Below are positions 43,793-52,135 of a DNA stretch of 64,000 nt, in pieces. The DNA lies in contig SAQG01000004.1 in NCBI GenBank assembly GCA_004020315.1, forward strand, positions 124,001 to 188,000. The letters are read 5' to 3'. This DNA comes from Mesorhizobium sp. GTDB lineage: Bacteria; Pseudomonadota; Alphaproteobacteria; Rhizobiales; Rhizobiaceae. A program made the translations under genes and the position numbers. Below the pieces are notes generated by a model that saw nothing but the letters and a program-made list of their open reading frames with translations, was not told where the DNA came from and searched no databases. Numbering within the stretch: position 1 is the first letter of the stretch; every line of letters begins with the position of its first letter.

Positions 43793-44407
43793 TTATCGCC
43801 TCAACAAGAACACTGCCTGTTGGCCAAAGAAATTCCAGAACCACCATGGCATCGAGAGGCCGATTTTCTGGCCATTGGCGTCGAGCGCGGTTGCCTTCTC
43901 CACCGTTGCGCCGAGCTCCTCACAGAGATTGACGAAGTCGCGGATGGTGCAGAAATGGATGTTGGGCGTGTCGTACCAGGAATAGGGCAGGTCCTTGGTC
44001 ACCGGCATCCGCCCTTCGAGGAACAGCGAAAGGCGCACCCGCCAGTGGCCGAAATTGGGGAAGGAGACGATGGCGTGCTTGCCGATCCTGAGCAATTCGT
44101 CGAGCACCAGCTTCGGGTTGCGGGTCGCCTGCAAGGTCTGCGACAGGACGACGAAATCAAAACCCTTGTCGGGATAGAATTTGAGGTCCTTGTCGGCGTC
44201 GCCCTGGATGACGGACAGGCCGCGCGCCACGCATTCGTTGACGCCGCGCTGCGACAATTCCATCCCACGGCCGTCGACCTGCTTCGTCGCCTGCAGCAAT
44301 TCGAGCAGCAGGCCATCACCGGAGCCGACGTCCAGCACCCGCGACTGTGGTGGGATGAGATCGGCGACGACTTCGAGGTCGACGCGCTGGGCGTGGTTGA
44401 CACTCAT
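43793..44407 (-). CDS. metW: Methionine biosynthesis protein MetW
   Basis: A 204-residue SAM-methyltransferase-fold protein: RVLDVGSGDGLLLELLQATK, MELSQRGVNECVARGLSVIQ, GDADKDLKFYPD and WYDTPNIHF identify MetW. It acts with MetX in methionine synthesis and is thought to activate the acyltransferase. It is downstream of metX, with two REP-like palindromes in the gap. ATG 44407 chosen; a longer start at 44455 falls inside the repeats. Confidence 0.94.
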   Translation of the reverse strand: MSVNHAQRVDLEVVADLIPPQSRVLDVGSGDGLLLELLQATKQVDGRGMELSQRGVNECVARGLSVIQGDADKDLKFYPDKGFDFVVLSQTLQATRNPKLVLDELLRIGKHAIVSFPNFGHWRVRLSLFLEGRMPVTKDLPYSWYDTPNIHFCTIRDFVNLCEELGATVEKATALDANGQKIGLSMPWWFWNFFGQQAVFLLRR

Positions 44408-44425
44408 GATCTCGCCTTTTGCTTG

Positions 44426-44530
44426 GCGCATGATCCCAGTCCGAAAAGTCTGCAACTTTTCGGGGTCATGCGCTGATGCCTAGCGCATGATCCCGGTCCC
44501 GAAAGCCTGCAATCTTCACGGGTCATGCGC
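44426..44530. repeat. Tandem REP-like palindromes between metX and metW
   Basis: Two copies: GCGCATGA/TCATGCGC at 44426-44433 and 44466-44473, and again at 44483-44490 and 44523-44530, with inner CCGAAAAG/CTTTTCGG-type arms. The TGA of metX (minus strand, 44525-44523) is the last three bases of the GCGCATGA arm, so the repeat encodes the final Ala and the stop. Confidence 0.8.
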
Positions 44531-45692
44531 TGAGCCCCCTGGCGCGAGCCGCCGAGGCGATGAAGCCGTTGATGGCGGCGAACAGCTCCGGCTCGTCGAG
44601 CAGGAAGGCGTCGTGGCCGCGATCGGTCTCGATCTCGACGAAGGACACCGAGGCGCCGGCGGCGTTCAGCGCATGAACGACCGAGCGGCTCTCCTCGGTC
44701 GGGAACAGCCAGTCGCTGGTGAAGGAGACCAGGCAGAAACGGGTCTTGGTGCCGGCAAATGCGTCGGCCAGCCGGCCGCCATGATCGGCGGCGAGGTCGA
44801 AATAGTCCATCGCCCGGGTCATGTAGAGATAGGAGTTGGCGTCGAAGCGGTCGACGAAGGTCATGCCCTGATGGCGCAGATAGCTCTCGATCTGGAAGTC
44901 GGCGTCGAAACCGAAGGTGAGCGCGTCACGGTCCTGCAGGTTGCGGCCGAATTTCCGGTGCAGGGCCGCTTCCGACAGATAGGTGATGTGAGCTGCCATG
45001 CGCGCCACCGCCAGCCCCTTTTCCGGGCGCTTGCCATGCTCGAAATATTTGCCGCCATGCCAGTCCGGATCGGCCATCACCGCTTGCCGGCCGACCTCAT
45101 GGAAGGCGATGTTCTGCGAGGAATGGCGCGCGCCGGTGGCGATCGGCAGCGCCGAGAAAACGCGCTCCGGATAGCTCGACGCCCATTGCAGCACCTGCAT
45201 GCCGCCCATCGAGCCGCCGAGCACCGAGAACAGTTTTTCGATGCCGAAATGGTCGACCAGCATCAACTGCGCCCGCACCATGTCGCGGATGGTGATGATC
45301 GGCAGGTCGAGCCCATAGGGCTTGCCGGTGGCGGGATTGGTCGAGGCGGGGCCGGTGGAGCCGAGGCAGCCGCCGATGACATTTGAGCAGATGACGAAGA
45401 AACGGCTGGTGTCGATGATCTTGCCGGGGCCGATCAGCACTTCCCACCAGCCTGGCTTGCCGGTAACCGGATTGGTGCTGGCGACATGCTGGTCGCCGGT
45501 CAGCGCATGGCAGACGAGGATGGCGTTGGAGCGGGCGTCGTTGAGCGTGCCATAGGTCTTGTAGGCGATCTGGAACGGTGACAGCAGTGTGCCGGCGTCG
45601 AGCTTGAGCGGCTTGTCGGCGCCGAAACGCAACACCAGGCTCGACGGCTCGTCGGCCTCGTTGTTGGTTCTTTTCGTGCGCAGCGCGACCAT
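44523..45692 (-). CDS. metX: Homoserine O-acyltransferase
   Basis: A 389-residue alpha/beta-hydrolase-fold acyltransferase. The nucleophile elbow GGSMGG has Ser161; the His of [13 protein letters not shown] (His360) completes the triad with an upstream Asp in SDWLFP. It activates homoserine (acetyl or succinyl donor cannot be told by eye) for methionine synthesis. A SAM-II riboswitch and terminator lie 90-190 bp upstream, so expression falls when SAM is high. metW follows in the same direction. Confidence 0.95.
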   Translation of the reverse strand: MVALRTKRTNNEADEPSSLVLRFGADKPLKLDAGTLLSPFQIAYKTYGTLNDARSNAILVCHALTGDQHVASTNPVTGKPGWWEVLIGPGKIIDTSRFFVICSNVIGGCLGSTGPASTNPATGKPYGLDLPIITIRDMVRAQLMLVDHFGIEKLFSVLGGSMGGMQVLQWASSYPERVFSALPIATGARHSSQNIAFHEVGRQAVMADPDWHGGKYFEHGKRPEKGLAVARMAAHITYLSEAALHRKFGRNLQDRDALTFGFDADFQIESYLRHQGMTFVDRFDANSYLYMTRAMDYFDLAADHGGRLADAFAGTKTRFCLVSFTSDWLFPTEESRSVVHALNAAGASVSFVEIETDRGHDAFLLDEPELFAAINGFIASAARARGLSA

Positions 45693-45711
45693 CGCAACCT
45701 CTTACATTAGT

Positions 45712-45760
45712 CCATCGCGCTTTCCGAAAGTCGATTCCGATCTTCGGTCGATGCGACTGT
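45712..45760. repeat. Imperfect palindrome between SAM-II terminator and metX
   Basis: GTCCATCGCGCTTTCCGAAA opposes TCTTCGGTCGATGCGAC in inverted orientation with mismatches. It lies in the metX leader, after the riboswitch terminator, and resembles a degenerate REP-like repeat. An effect on metX mRNA is possible but unsupported. Confidence 0.35.
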
Positions 45761-45778
45761 CCGGCCGGCTACGGACAA

Positions 45779-45813
45779 CAAAAAAACCGGCATCGCCTTC
45801 GCAAAGCCGGTTA
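45779..45813 (-). terminator. Rho-independent terminator of the SAM-II leader
   Basis: On the minus strand AACCGGC (45812-45806) pairs with GCCGGTT (45791-45785), loop ~14 bases, followed by a run of T. It lies ~15 bp after the SAM-II aptamer. The stem could be an attenuator that stops transcription before metX when SAM is bound. Confidence 0.75.
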
Positions 45814-45827
45814 CAGGATGCAAACGG

Positions 45828-45880
45828 CCCTTTAGCGAGTTGTTTAACGTGGCTGCAAGCCGACCGGCCAAATCACCACG
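45828..45880 (-). promoter_or_regulatory. SAM-II riboswitch upstream of metX
   Basis: The minus strand reads CGTGGTGATTTG, then GGCTTGCAGCCACG, TTAAACAACTCGCTAAAGGG. CGTGG/CCACG makes the stem, with the conserved UGAUUUG loop and the GCUAAAGGG pseudoknot strand downstream. This is the SAM-II consensus that I know from metA/metX leaders in alphaproteobacteria. It binds SAM and would reduce metX expression, here with a terminator just after it. Confidence 0.92.
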
Positions 45881-46007
45881 GGATTTCGCCTTTCTTCTAG
45901 GACCGGCGCGCCTCGGCGTCAACGGCCAGTCACTCACGGCCAGTCGCTCACCGATCATTGCCGCCTCTCGACATTCCAGGCCACGGCTTGTATTTCGCTG
46001 CGGCTTC

Positions 46008-46079
46008 CAGTGTGCTGGATTTGAAGTTCCCGAGCACTGATGCCACCAAAATGGCAGGAACTTCAAATCCACCACACTG
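46008..46079. repeat. 72-bp inverted-repeat element upstream of hisC
   Basis: Arms at 46008-46030 and 46057-46079 match at 22 of 23 positions (GGATTTGAAGTTCC part is perfect). A nested TGCCA/TGGCA pair (46041-46045, 46052-46056) folds in the 26-bp centre. It lies 30 bp before hisC and looks like a dispersed MITE- or REP-type element. It could act as a terminator or alter hisC expression. Confidence 0.7.
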
Positions 46080-46109
46080 GGCGGAAGCGTTCTCGACGGA
46101 TTTTGCGAT

Positions 46110-47219
46110 ATGAACCAGGCATCGGATCAGGCACGTCCAACGCCCCGTGCGGGGATCATGGACATCGAAGCCTATGTGCCGGGCAAAAGCACGGCGCCGG
46201 CCGGCGTTGCCAAGGTTCACAAGTTGTCGTCGAACGAGAACCCGCTCGGCCCCTCGCCGAAGGCGATAGAAGCCGCGCGCGACGTCGCAGCCAAACTCGA
46301 CCTATATCCCGACGGCACTGCCAGGCGCCTGCGGGAGGCAATCGCCGAGGTGCATGGTCTCAACCCGGCGAACATCGTCTGTTCCAATGGTTCCGACGAG
46401 ATTCTGGGCCTGCTTGCGCAGACCTATCTCGCGCCCGGCGATGAAGCTGTCATCACCGAACACGGCTTCATGGTCTACAAGATCTACATCCAGTCGGCTG
46501 GTGCTGTCCCGGTGTCGGTCAAGGAAACCAATGAGCGCGCCGACGTCGATGCGATCCTCGCTGCGGTTACGCCGCGTACAAGGATCATTTTCCTCGCCAA
46601 TCCCAACAACCCGACAGGCACCTATTTGCCGTTCCAGGAGGTGCGCCGCCTGCATGCCGGCCTGCCTCGAAACGTGCTTCTGGTGCTGGACGCCGCCTAC
46701 GCCGAATATGTCCGCCGCAACGACTATGAAGCCGGCGTCGAGCTGGTGGCTGGCGCGGAAAACGTGGTCATGACCCGCACCTTCTCCAAGCTCGGCCTCG
46801 GCGGCGCGCGGGTCGGCTGGATGTACGCGCCGATGCATATCGTCGACGCGATTAACCGCGTGCGGGGCCCCTTCAACGTCAACGCGACGGCGATCGAGGC
46901 CGGCATTGCCGCAATCCGCGACCGCGCGCATGTCGAGCGCAGCGTGGCGCATAACGAGACCTGGCTGCGATGGGTAAGCGAGGAGTTGACCAAGCTCGGA
47001 CTGCGGGTGACGCCGAGCGTCGGCAATTTCGTCCTCATCCACTTTCCCGAGGACAAAAAACATTCGGCGGCGGCTGCGGACGATTACCTCTCCGCGCGCG
47101 GCTATATATTGCGGCGCGTTTCCGGCTACGGCTTCCCGAATGCACTGCGCATGAGCATCGGCACCGAAGAAGCCAATCGCGGCGTTGTCGCCGCCCTCGC
47201 GACATTTCTGAAAAGCTGA
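46110..47219 (+). CDS. hisC: Histidinol-phosphate / aromatic aminotransferase (HisC)
   Basis: A 369-residue PLP enzyme of fold type I. Motifs: [46 protein letters not shown] and [13 protein letters not shown] with Lys227 for the Schiff base. Sequence type is HisC, but being 19 bp upstream of tyrA suggests it may also transaminate prephenate or phenylpyruvate. No other his genes are nearby. Confidence 0.9.
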   Translation: MNQASDQARPTPRAGIMDIEAYVPGKSTAPAGVAKVHKLSSNENPLGPSPKAIEAARDVAAKLDLYPDGTARRLREAIAEVHGLNPANIVCSNGSDEILGLLAQTYLAPGDEAVITEHGFMVYKIYIQSAGAVPVSVKETNERADVDAILAAVTPRTRIIFLANPNNPTGTYLPFQEVRRLHAGLPRNVLLVLDAAYAEYVRRNDYEAGVELVAGAENVVMTRTFSKLGLGGARVGWMYAPMHIVDAINRVRGPFNVNATAIEAGIAAIRDRAHVERSVAHNETWLRWVSEELTKLGLRVTPSVGNFVLIHFPEDKKHSAAAADDYLSARGYILRRVSGYGFPNALRMSIGTEEANRGVVAALATFLKS

Positions 47220-47238
47220 AACCCGAAAAGCTGAGACA

Positions 47239-48174
47239 ATGACTTCACCGATGTTCGAAAAGATCGCGCTGGTCGGCATCGGCCTGATCGGCTCGTCGCT
47301 GGCCCGCGTCATCCACCGCGAAGGCCTTGCCCGTCACGTCGCCATCTCGACGCGCAGCGAAACGACGCTGGCGCGGGCGGAGGAACTCGGCCTCGGCACT
47401 TCCTATACCATGGATGCGAAAGAGGCGGTCCGCGGTGCCGACCTGGTTATCGTTTCGGTGCCGGTCGGTTCTTCGGGCGAGGTCGCCGAGGACATCGCAC
47501 CGGCGCTGAAGCAGGGCGCGATCCTCACCGATGTCGGCTCGACCAAGGCGTCGGTCATCGCGCAAATGCAGCCGCACGTGCCTGCCGGCGTGCATTTCAT
47601 TCCCGGCCATCCGTTGGCCGGCACGGAAAAATCGGGTCCGGACGCCGGCTTTGCCGAACTGTTCGAAAACCGCTGGTGCATCTTCACGCCGTTGCCCGGC
47701 ACCGATCCGGCAGCATTGGAAAAGCTCTCGGAATTCTGGCGCCGCTGCGGCTCTAACATCGACACGATGGATCCCCAGCATCACGACATGACGCTGGCCA
47801 TCGTCTCGCACCTGCCGCACATCATCGCCTATAATATCGTCGGCACCGCCGATGATCTGGAGTCGGTGACCAAGTCCGAGGTCATCAAATACTCGGCCTC
47901 CGGCTTTCGCGATTTCACGCGCCTTGCCGCTTCCGACCCGACCATGTGGCGCGATGTCTGCCTGCACAACAAGGATGCCATCCTCGAAATGCTGGCGCGG
48001 TTCTCGGAAGATCTGGCCTCGCTGCAGCGGGCGATCCGCTGGGGCGACGGCGAAAAGCTGTTCGACCTGTTCACCCGCACCCGCGCCGTCCGCCGCTCGA
48101 TCATCGAGGCCGGCCAGGATATCGACGTACCGGATTTTGGCCGGCAGGCGGTCGAGCACCCGGCTAAGGGATAG
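47239..48174 (+). CDS. tyrA: Prephenate/arogenate dehydrogenase
   Basis: A 311-residue NAD(P)-dependent dehydrogenase with N-terminal Rossmann motif GIGLIGSSLA (13-22), the FIPGHPLAGTEKSGPDAGF segment (catalytic His region) and VSHLPHIIAYNIV, diagnostic for TyrA. No ACT domain is present. It makes tyrosine or its precursor; substrate choice cannot be read. Its TAG (48172-48174) shares the G with a REP-like palindrome. Confidence 0.93.
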   Translation: MTSPMFEKIALVGIGLIGSSLARVIHREGLARHVAISTRSETTLARAEELGLGTSYTMDAKEAVRGADLVIVSVPVGSSGEVAEDIAPALKQGAILTDVGSTKASVIAQMQPHVPAGVHFIPGHPLAGTEKSGPDAGFAELFENRWCIFTPLPGTDPAALEKLSEFWRRCGSNIDTMDPQHHDMTLAIVSHLPHIIAYNIVGTADDLESVTKSEVIKYSASGFRDFTRLAASDPTMWRDVCLHNKDAILEMLARFSEDLASLQRAIRWGDGEKLFDLFTRTRAVRRSIIEAGQDIDVPDFGRQAVEHPAKG

Positions 48175-48222
48175 AGCATCGGACCCAAAAGCGGGTACCG
48201 GTTTTGGAGAAATCCGATGCTC
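48174..48222. repeat. REP-like palindrome at the tyrA stop codon
   Basis: GAGCATCGGA (48174-48183) and TCCGATGCTC (48213-48222) are perfect arms, with inner CCCAAAAGCGGG/CCGGTTTTGG. The first G is the last base of the tyrA TAG. Candidate terminator of hisC-tyrA. Confidence 0.78.
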
Positions 48223-48273
48223 AAGCAAAAAGATAGAGCGGTGGTACGATTCGCTTCGAAAGCCCGCCGCTCT

Positions 48274-49197
48274 CTAGTCCGGCCAGTGAGCCGCCATCAT
48301 TGCCAGTGTCTCGGCCCTGTCCGGCGCGCCCAGCCTGCCGCCGAAGCGCAGGCATTTGAGCGCGGCGGCGGCGCTGGCAAAGCGCAATGTCCGTTCGATA
48401 GGCATGGCTTCCGCCAGTCCAACGGCAAAGGCGCCATGAAACACGTCGCCGGCGGCAAGCGTATCCACTGCCTTGATCGTTGGCGCCGCGACATGGCGCA
48501 CAGACCCCACCGAGCGATCGAACCACCAGCTTCCCGCCGCGCCGCCCGTCACCGCGACGAATGCATCGGTGCGTCTGGCCAGCGCTTCACAGGCCTCCTG
48601 CGGGCCTCGTTCCTCGCCGCAGAGGATGAACGCCGCCGGCTCCGACGCGACGATGTGCGAGGCCAGCGGAAACAGCCGTTCCAGCACGTCTCGTGGCGCG
48701 GTGTCGGCGTCCAGTATGGCCGGACGGCCGATTGCGCGCGCCGCCGCCAAGGCCAAAGCTGCTGCGCCCGGCCAGCGCACGTCGACCAGGACGGCGTCGA
48801 ATGCGGTGAGGTCCCGTGTGGGGAGCGCCTCGGGATCGGCCTGGGCGAGCTTGTCATAGAAAGGAACGATGATGCGCTCGCCATGCGTGTCGACCAAGAT
48901 CGCCGACAGTGCCGACCGCGCGCCGCCGACGCGCCGGACAAAGCTGCAATCGACGCCTTCGGCCTCGATCCCGGCGACCAGCTGATTGCTGACGAGGTCG
49001 TCTCCCGCGCTGGCCCACAGCGATACGTCCGCGCCGAGGCGGCGTGCGGCGCAGGCCGCGCTCGAAGCCATGCCCGAGGCGATCTGGACGCCATCGGACG
49101 CGATGAACTTGCCCTGACGCGTCGGAAGCGTGTCGACGCGAAGGATCGTATCAAGCGTCAGCGCGCCAACACTCAGGAGCTTCACCGGGCTGTTCAT
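48274..49197 (-). CDS. PfkB family carbohydrate kinase
   Basis: A 307-residue ribokinase-fold enzyme. The N-terminal LSVGALTLDTILRVDTLP, the GGxxxN-like substrate region in a variant form (IASGMASSAACAARRLG) and the C-terminal DTLAAGDVFHGAF with catalytic Asp are visible. It phosphorylates a sugar or sugar acid; the closest recollection is sulfofructose-kinase-like members, which is uncertain. It is convergent with tyrA and stands alone. Confidence 0.85.
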   Translation of the reverse strand: MNSPVKLLSVGALTLDTILRVDTLPTRQGKFIASDGVQIASGMASSAACAARRLGADVSLWASAGDDLVSNQLVAGIEAEGVDCSFVRRVGGARSALSAILVDTHGERIIVPFYDKLAQADPEALPTRDLTAFDAVLVDVRWPGAAALALAAARAIGRPAILDADTAPRDVLERLFPLASHIVASEPAAFILCGEERGPQEACEALARRTDAFVAVTGGAAGSWWFDRSVGSVRHVAAPTIKAVDTLAAGDVFHGAFAVGLAEAMPIERTLRFASAAAALKCLRFGGRLGAPDRAETLAMMAAHWPD

Positions 49198-49211
49198 CTA
49201 TCTTCCTGTTT

Positions 49212-49252
49212 GATCATGATCTTTTCCGAACTGTAGGTTCGCAATCATGGTC
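49212..49252. repeat. REP-like palindrome at the DUF2125 stop codon
   Basis: GATCATGAT (49212-49220) opposes AATCATGGTC (49243-49252). The outermost C (49252) is the G of the DUF2125 TAG (minus strand 49254-49252), the same geometry as at accA and yhhQ. Confidence 0.72.
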
Positions 49253-50250
49253 TAATCGACCGGCTTGATCCTGCCCAGCGGGATAAAACCGAGCGAGGCC
49301 TTGCCCCCGACGATCTTGAGCGGCATCGACGGTTCGTTGCCAAGCAGCGCCAGCCCGGCAAAGCCTGTTTTGATCTGGCTCTTCTGCTCGGGAATGGCCT
49401 TGCCGAGGATTGCCGCCACGGCCTTGGGGTCGCTGAGCTTGATCATCAGGTCGGCGTCGATCAGTCCGTCGACATCGACCGACACCGGTCCGGAAACGGT
49501 AATGCGCGCGGTCCCCGAGGACAGATCGAGCTTGCCGATATCCACCGCCTGGCCACGCAGGCTCTTTGCCTGTGTCTTGATCAGCGCCACGCCGTTCTTC
49601 AACGTCACGTCGCCACTGCCGTCGAGCGGCGGCAGCACGCGGCCATCGATGGCATCCGGTTCGATTTCGAGATTGGTGAAACTCCCGGCATAGTCGATGT
49701 CCTGACCGTTCGGGCGCAGTTGTCCGGTCGCTGTCCCGGCGCTGAACAGCTCGACCGGGTCTGTGCCATCGGCCGGATCGGTCTGGGCTGACAGGCTCTC
49801 TGCCTCCAGTGAAACACGCCGGGGCAGGGGCCAGGACAATTTGACGTTCGCTCGCAGATTGTCCCAGTCGATCCACAGCGGCGCCATCCCCGGCAGGGAG
49901 GTCCTGAGCGGGCCCCGCAGGTCGGCGCCAGGCGACAGGATCTGAGTGATGTGCGTGACTGCGTTGAGGCTGCCCAGCGAGGCGGCGACGTTCCTGGTGT
50001 CGTCCTGATAAGCCAGGCTGTCGCAGGAAACGGCGAAGCTCAGCGGATAGCCGCTGACCGTGAGATTGACGCAGTCCGCCTCGATGCCCTCGCCATTGAG
50101 CTCGGCCACCGCTTCGTCGGCTTCGCTCTTGACCTTGTCCGCCAGGTAGAACCAGCCGGCGCTGTAGAGGCCGAACAGCACGACGACGAAAGCGGCAAGC
50201 CAGAACAGCCGGCGGAGAAAATTCGGCGGACGCTCGTCACTTGACGTCAT
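49252..50250 (-). CDS. DUF2125 domain-containing protein
   Basis: A 332-residue protein from ATG 50250. One N-terminal transmembrane segment (about 15-33, FWLAAFVVVLFGLYSAGWFY) anchors a large periplasmic domain with beta repeats, as in DUF2125 proteins of Rhizobiales. The fold may relate to AsmA-like lipid-bridge proteins but I cannot show that. It is divergent from the ChaC gene. Confidence 0.82.
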   Translation of the reverse strand: MTSSDERPPNFLRRLFWLAAFVVVLFGLYSAGWFYLADKVKSEADEAVAELNGEGIEADCVNLTVSGYPLSFAVSCDSLAYQDDTRNVAASLGSLNAVTHITQILSPGADLRGPLRTSLPGMAPLWIDWDNLRANVKLSWPLPRRVSLEAESLSAQTDPADGTDPVELFSAGTATGQLRPNGQDIDYAGSFTNLEIEPDAIDGRVLPPLDGSGDVTLKNGVALIKTQAKSLRGQAVDIGKLDLSSGTARITVSGPVSVDVDGLIDADLMIKLSDPKAVAAILGKAIPEQKSQIKTGFAGLALLGNEPSMPLKIVGGKASLGFIPLGRIKPVD

Positions 50251-50369
50251 GCTACGGCTCTCGCTAGCGCGTGTTGCAGAGGGGACTGTCGTTTCCGGCA
50301 ACATCAGGTAGACGGAGACGGATTGAAAAACACCGATTCCAGTGCGGTGCCGCAACCAGGCTTGGCGAT

Positions 50370-50933
50370 ATGGGCGATTTTTGGGTCTTTGGCTACGGTT
50401 CGCTGATCTGGCGGCCAGGATTTGCGCATGTCGAGACGCGGCGCGCCCGCCTCCATGGCTATCGCCGGTCGCTGTGCGTCTATTCTTTCGTGCATCGCGG
50501 CACGCGCGAACGGCCCGGCCTGGTGCTCGGCCTCGACCGTGGCGGCTCCTGCATCGGGCTGGCTTTCCGCGTCCCCGGCGATCTGCGCAACGAGGTCATC
50601 ACCTACCTGCGCGAGCGCGAGCTGGTCACCAATGTCTATCTCGAGCGCATGCTTAGCATTCGCCTCGACAATGACGATAAGGGTGGTGGCGAGAAAGGTG
50701 GCGGCGCGTCGGACGCGGGCGAGACGGTCTCGGCGGTCGCCTACGTCGTCGACCGTACCCACGAGCAATATGCCGGTGCGCTCGATGCAGCCGATGCCGC
50801 GACAGTCGTTCGCGGCGCGGTCGGCCAGTCGGGAAAGAACGAGGACTACGTGCTCAGCACGCTGGAGCACCTCGAGGCGCTGGGGATCCGCGACCACTGG
50901 CTGGAAGAGGTAGCGAAACGGATCGGGTCGTGA
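50370..50933 (+). CDS. Gamma-glutamylcyclotransferase (ChaC-like)
   Basis: A 187-residue protein from ATG 50370. The N-terminal FGYGSLIWRPGF is the substrate-binding YGSL motif, and LVTNVYLERML leads into the catalytic-Glu region. ChaC-type enzymes cleave glutathione to 5-oxoproline and Cys-Gly. A Gly/Lys-rich insert (DDKGGGEKGGGASDAG, about 108-125) is unusual. It may be linked to the glutathione-dependent gloB by metabolism, not by operon. Confidence 0.87.
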   Translation: MGDFWVFGYGSLIWRPGFAHVETRRARLHGYRRSLCVYSFVHRGTRERPGLVLGLDRGGSCIGLAFRVPGDLRNEVITYLRERELVTNVYLERMLSIRLDNDDKGGGEKGGGASDAGETVSAVAYVVDRTHEQYAGALDAADAATVVRGAVGQSGKNEDYVLSTLEHLEALGIRDHWLEEVAKRIGS

Positions 50934-50948
50934 TCACTTTCATTGTTT

Positions 50949-50982
50949 GACGATGGTCTCCCACTTTTCGGGATCATGGTCC
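50949..50982. repeat. Degenerate REP-like sequence after ChaC and oxidoreductase genes
   Basis: GACGATGGTC (50949-50958) and GATCATGGTCC (50972-50982) flank CTCCCACTTTTCGG. The left arm is diverged, so it cannot form the full palindrome. It lies between the convergent ChaC and oxidoreductase genes, 2 bp from the latter's stop. Confidence 0.55.
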
Positions 50983-50984
50983 GG

Positions 50985-51965
50985 CTACATCCTGAAAATC
51001 TGCTTTCCGAGATCGGCGCGATCCAGGCTGTTTGTCACGGCGAGCTCAAACTCCGCCAGCCGATGGATGCCGCCGACAGGGACATGGAAATCGGGTTGGC
51101 CGAAGATGTCGACAATCTCGCGCAGCACTGGCCGATCGGCTTCGACAGGCGGCGAAAAGAAGTAGCGGTAGATATTTGCCCGGATCTCGACGCCGCTCAG
51201 CAGCACGTCGAAATTGTGCAGCTCGAACCGCTCGGTGCTCATGCCGCCATTGATGACCATCTGACCGCCCATCGCCAAGGTGCGGATCAATTCGCCACTG
51301 ACGGGTCCGCCGACATTGTCGATGATCCCGTTCAGCCCGGCGCCGCCGGTCATATCCATGACCGCTTCCCTGACACCGAGTTTCAAACCCGACAGATCGA
51401 GGATGGCGGTGGCACCAAGTGCCTTCAGGTCCAGCCTGTCGTGAGAGCGACGCACGAGCGCGATCACGTTGATGCCGCGCCGTTGGGCGAACTGCATCAC
51501 CATCGTCGAAACCGATGAGTAGCCGGCCGTGACGGCCAGCCACTGTCCAGGCTGCACACGCGAATCCGCCAGCAGGCCCCAGGCGGTGATGGGGTTCACC
51601 ATCTGCCCGGCGCGTTCGACCGGATAGTCGGCGGGCAGCGGGATCACCCATTCGGCCGGAACGGCCGCATATTCGGCCCAGCTGTTGTAGTAGCTGAATG
51701 CGACAAGCGTGCCCGGTTTTAAAGCGACGTTCGCGCCCACGGCCTCGACAATGCCGGCGCCATGGTTTCCGGCGATCTGCCGGGGAAAATGCGGCTTCTT
51801 CGGTTCGGGATAGAGGTTCTGGATGAACAGGAAGTCGCCAGGGTTGACCGAGGCGGAGACCATCCTGACAAGCACCTCGCCGTCGCCAATTCGCGGCATG
51901 GGCACATCGTGCAGATAGAGCACATCGCGCGGCGAGCCGATTGCGTCGAATACGATTGCTTTCAT
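50985..51965 (-). CDS. MDR-type alcohol dehydrogenase / quinone oxidoreductase
   Basis: A 326-residue medium-chain dehydrogenase from ATG 51965. The GroES-like domain (~1-125, ASVNPGDFLFIQN, GNHGAGIVEAVG) and Rossmann domain (~125-270, VTAGYSSVSTMVMQFAQ) are present, but no zinc-ligand set, so it is of the quinone-reductase or enoyl-reductase kind. It is divergent from the AraC-type regulator at 52136, which probably controls it. Confidence 0.87.
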   Translation of the reverse strand: MKAIVFDAIGSPRDVLYLHDVPMPRIGDGEVLVRMVSASVNPGDFLFIQNLYPEPKKPHFPRQIAGNHGAGIVEAVGANVALKPGTLVAFSYYNSWAEYAAVPAEWVIPLPADYPVERAGQMVNPITAWGLLADSRVQPGQWLAVTAGYSSVSTMVMQFAQRRGINVIALVRRSHDRLDLKALGATAILDLSGLKLGVREAVMDMTGGAGLNGIIDNVGGPVSGELIRTLAMGGQMVINGGMSTERFELHNFDVLLSGVEIRANIYRYFFSPPVEADRPVLREIVDIFGQPDFHVPVGGIHRLAEFELAVTNSLDRADLGKQIFRM

Positions 51966-52135
51966 GGCGGTCTCCAATAGCGGGCGATCTGGGGCAAGCA
52001 GCCTGGACATTCATCAGATTGCAGCACCGATGTTTGCATCGGTGTCGCGGACCCTAAGCTCGCTGGCAAAAATCGGAATTGGCAGATTTGACAATCTATG
52101 TGCTAAACTTGCCATAGCTGTTAAAAGGAGGCATC

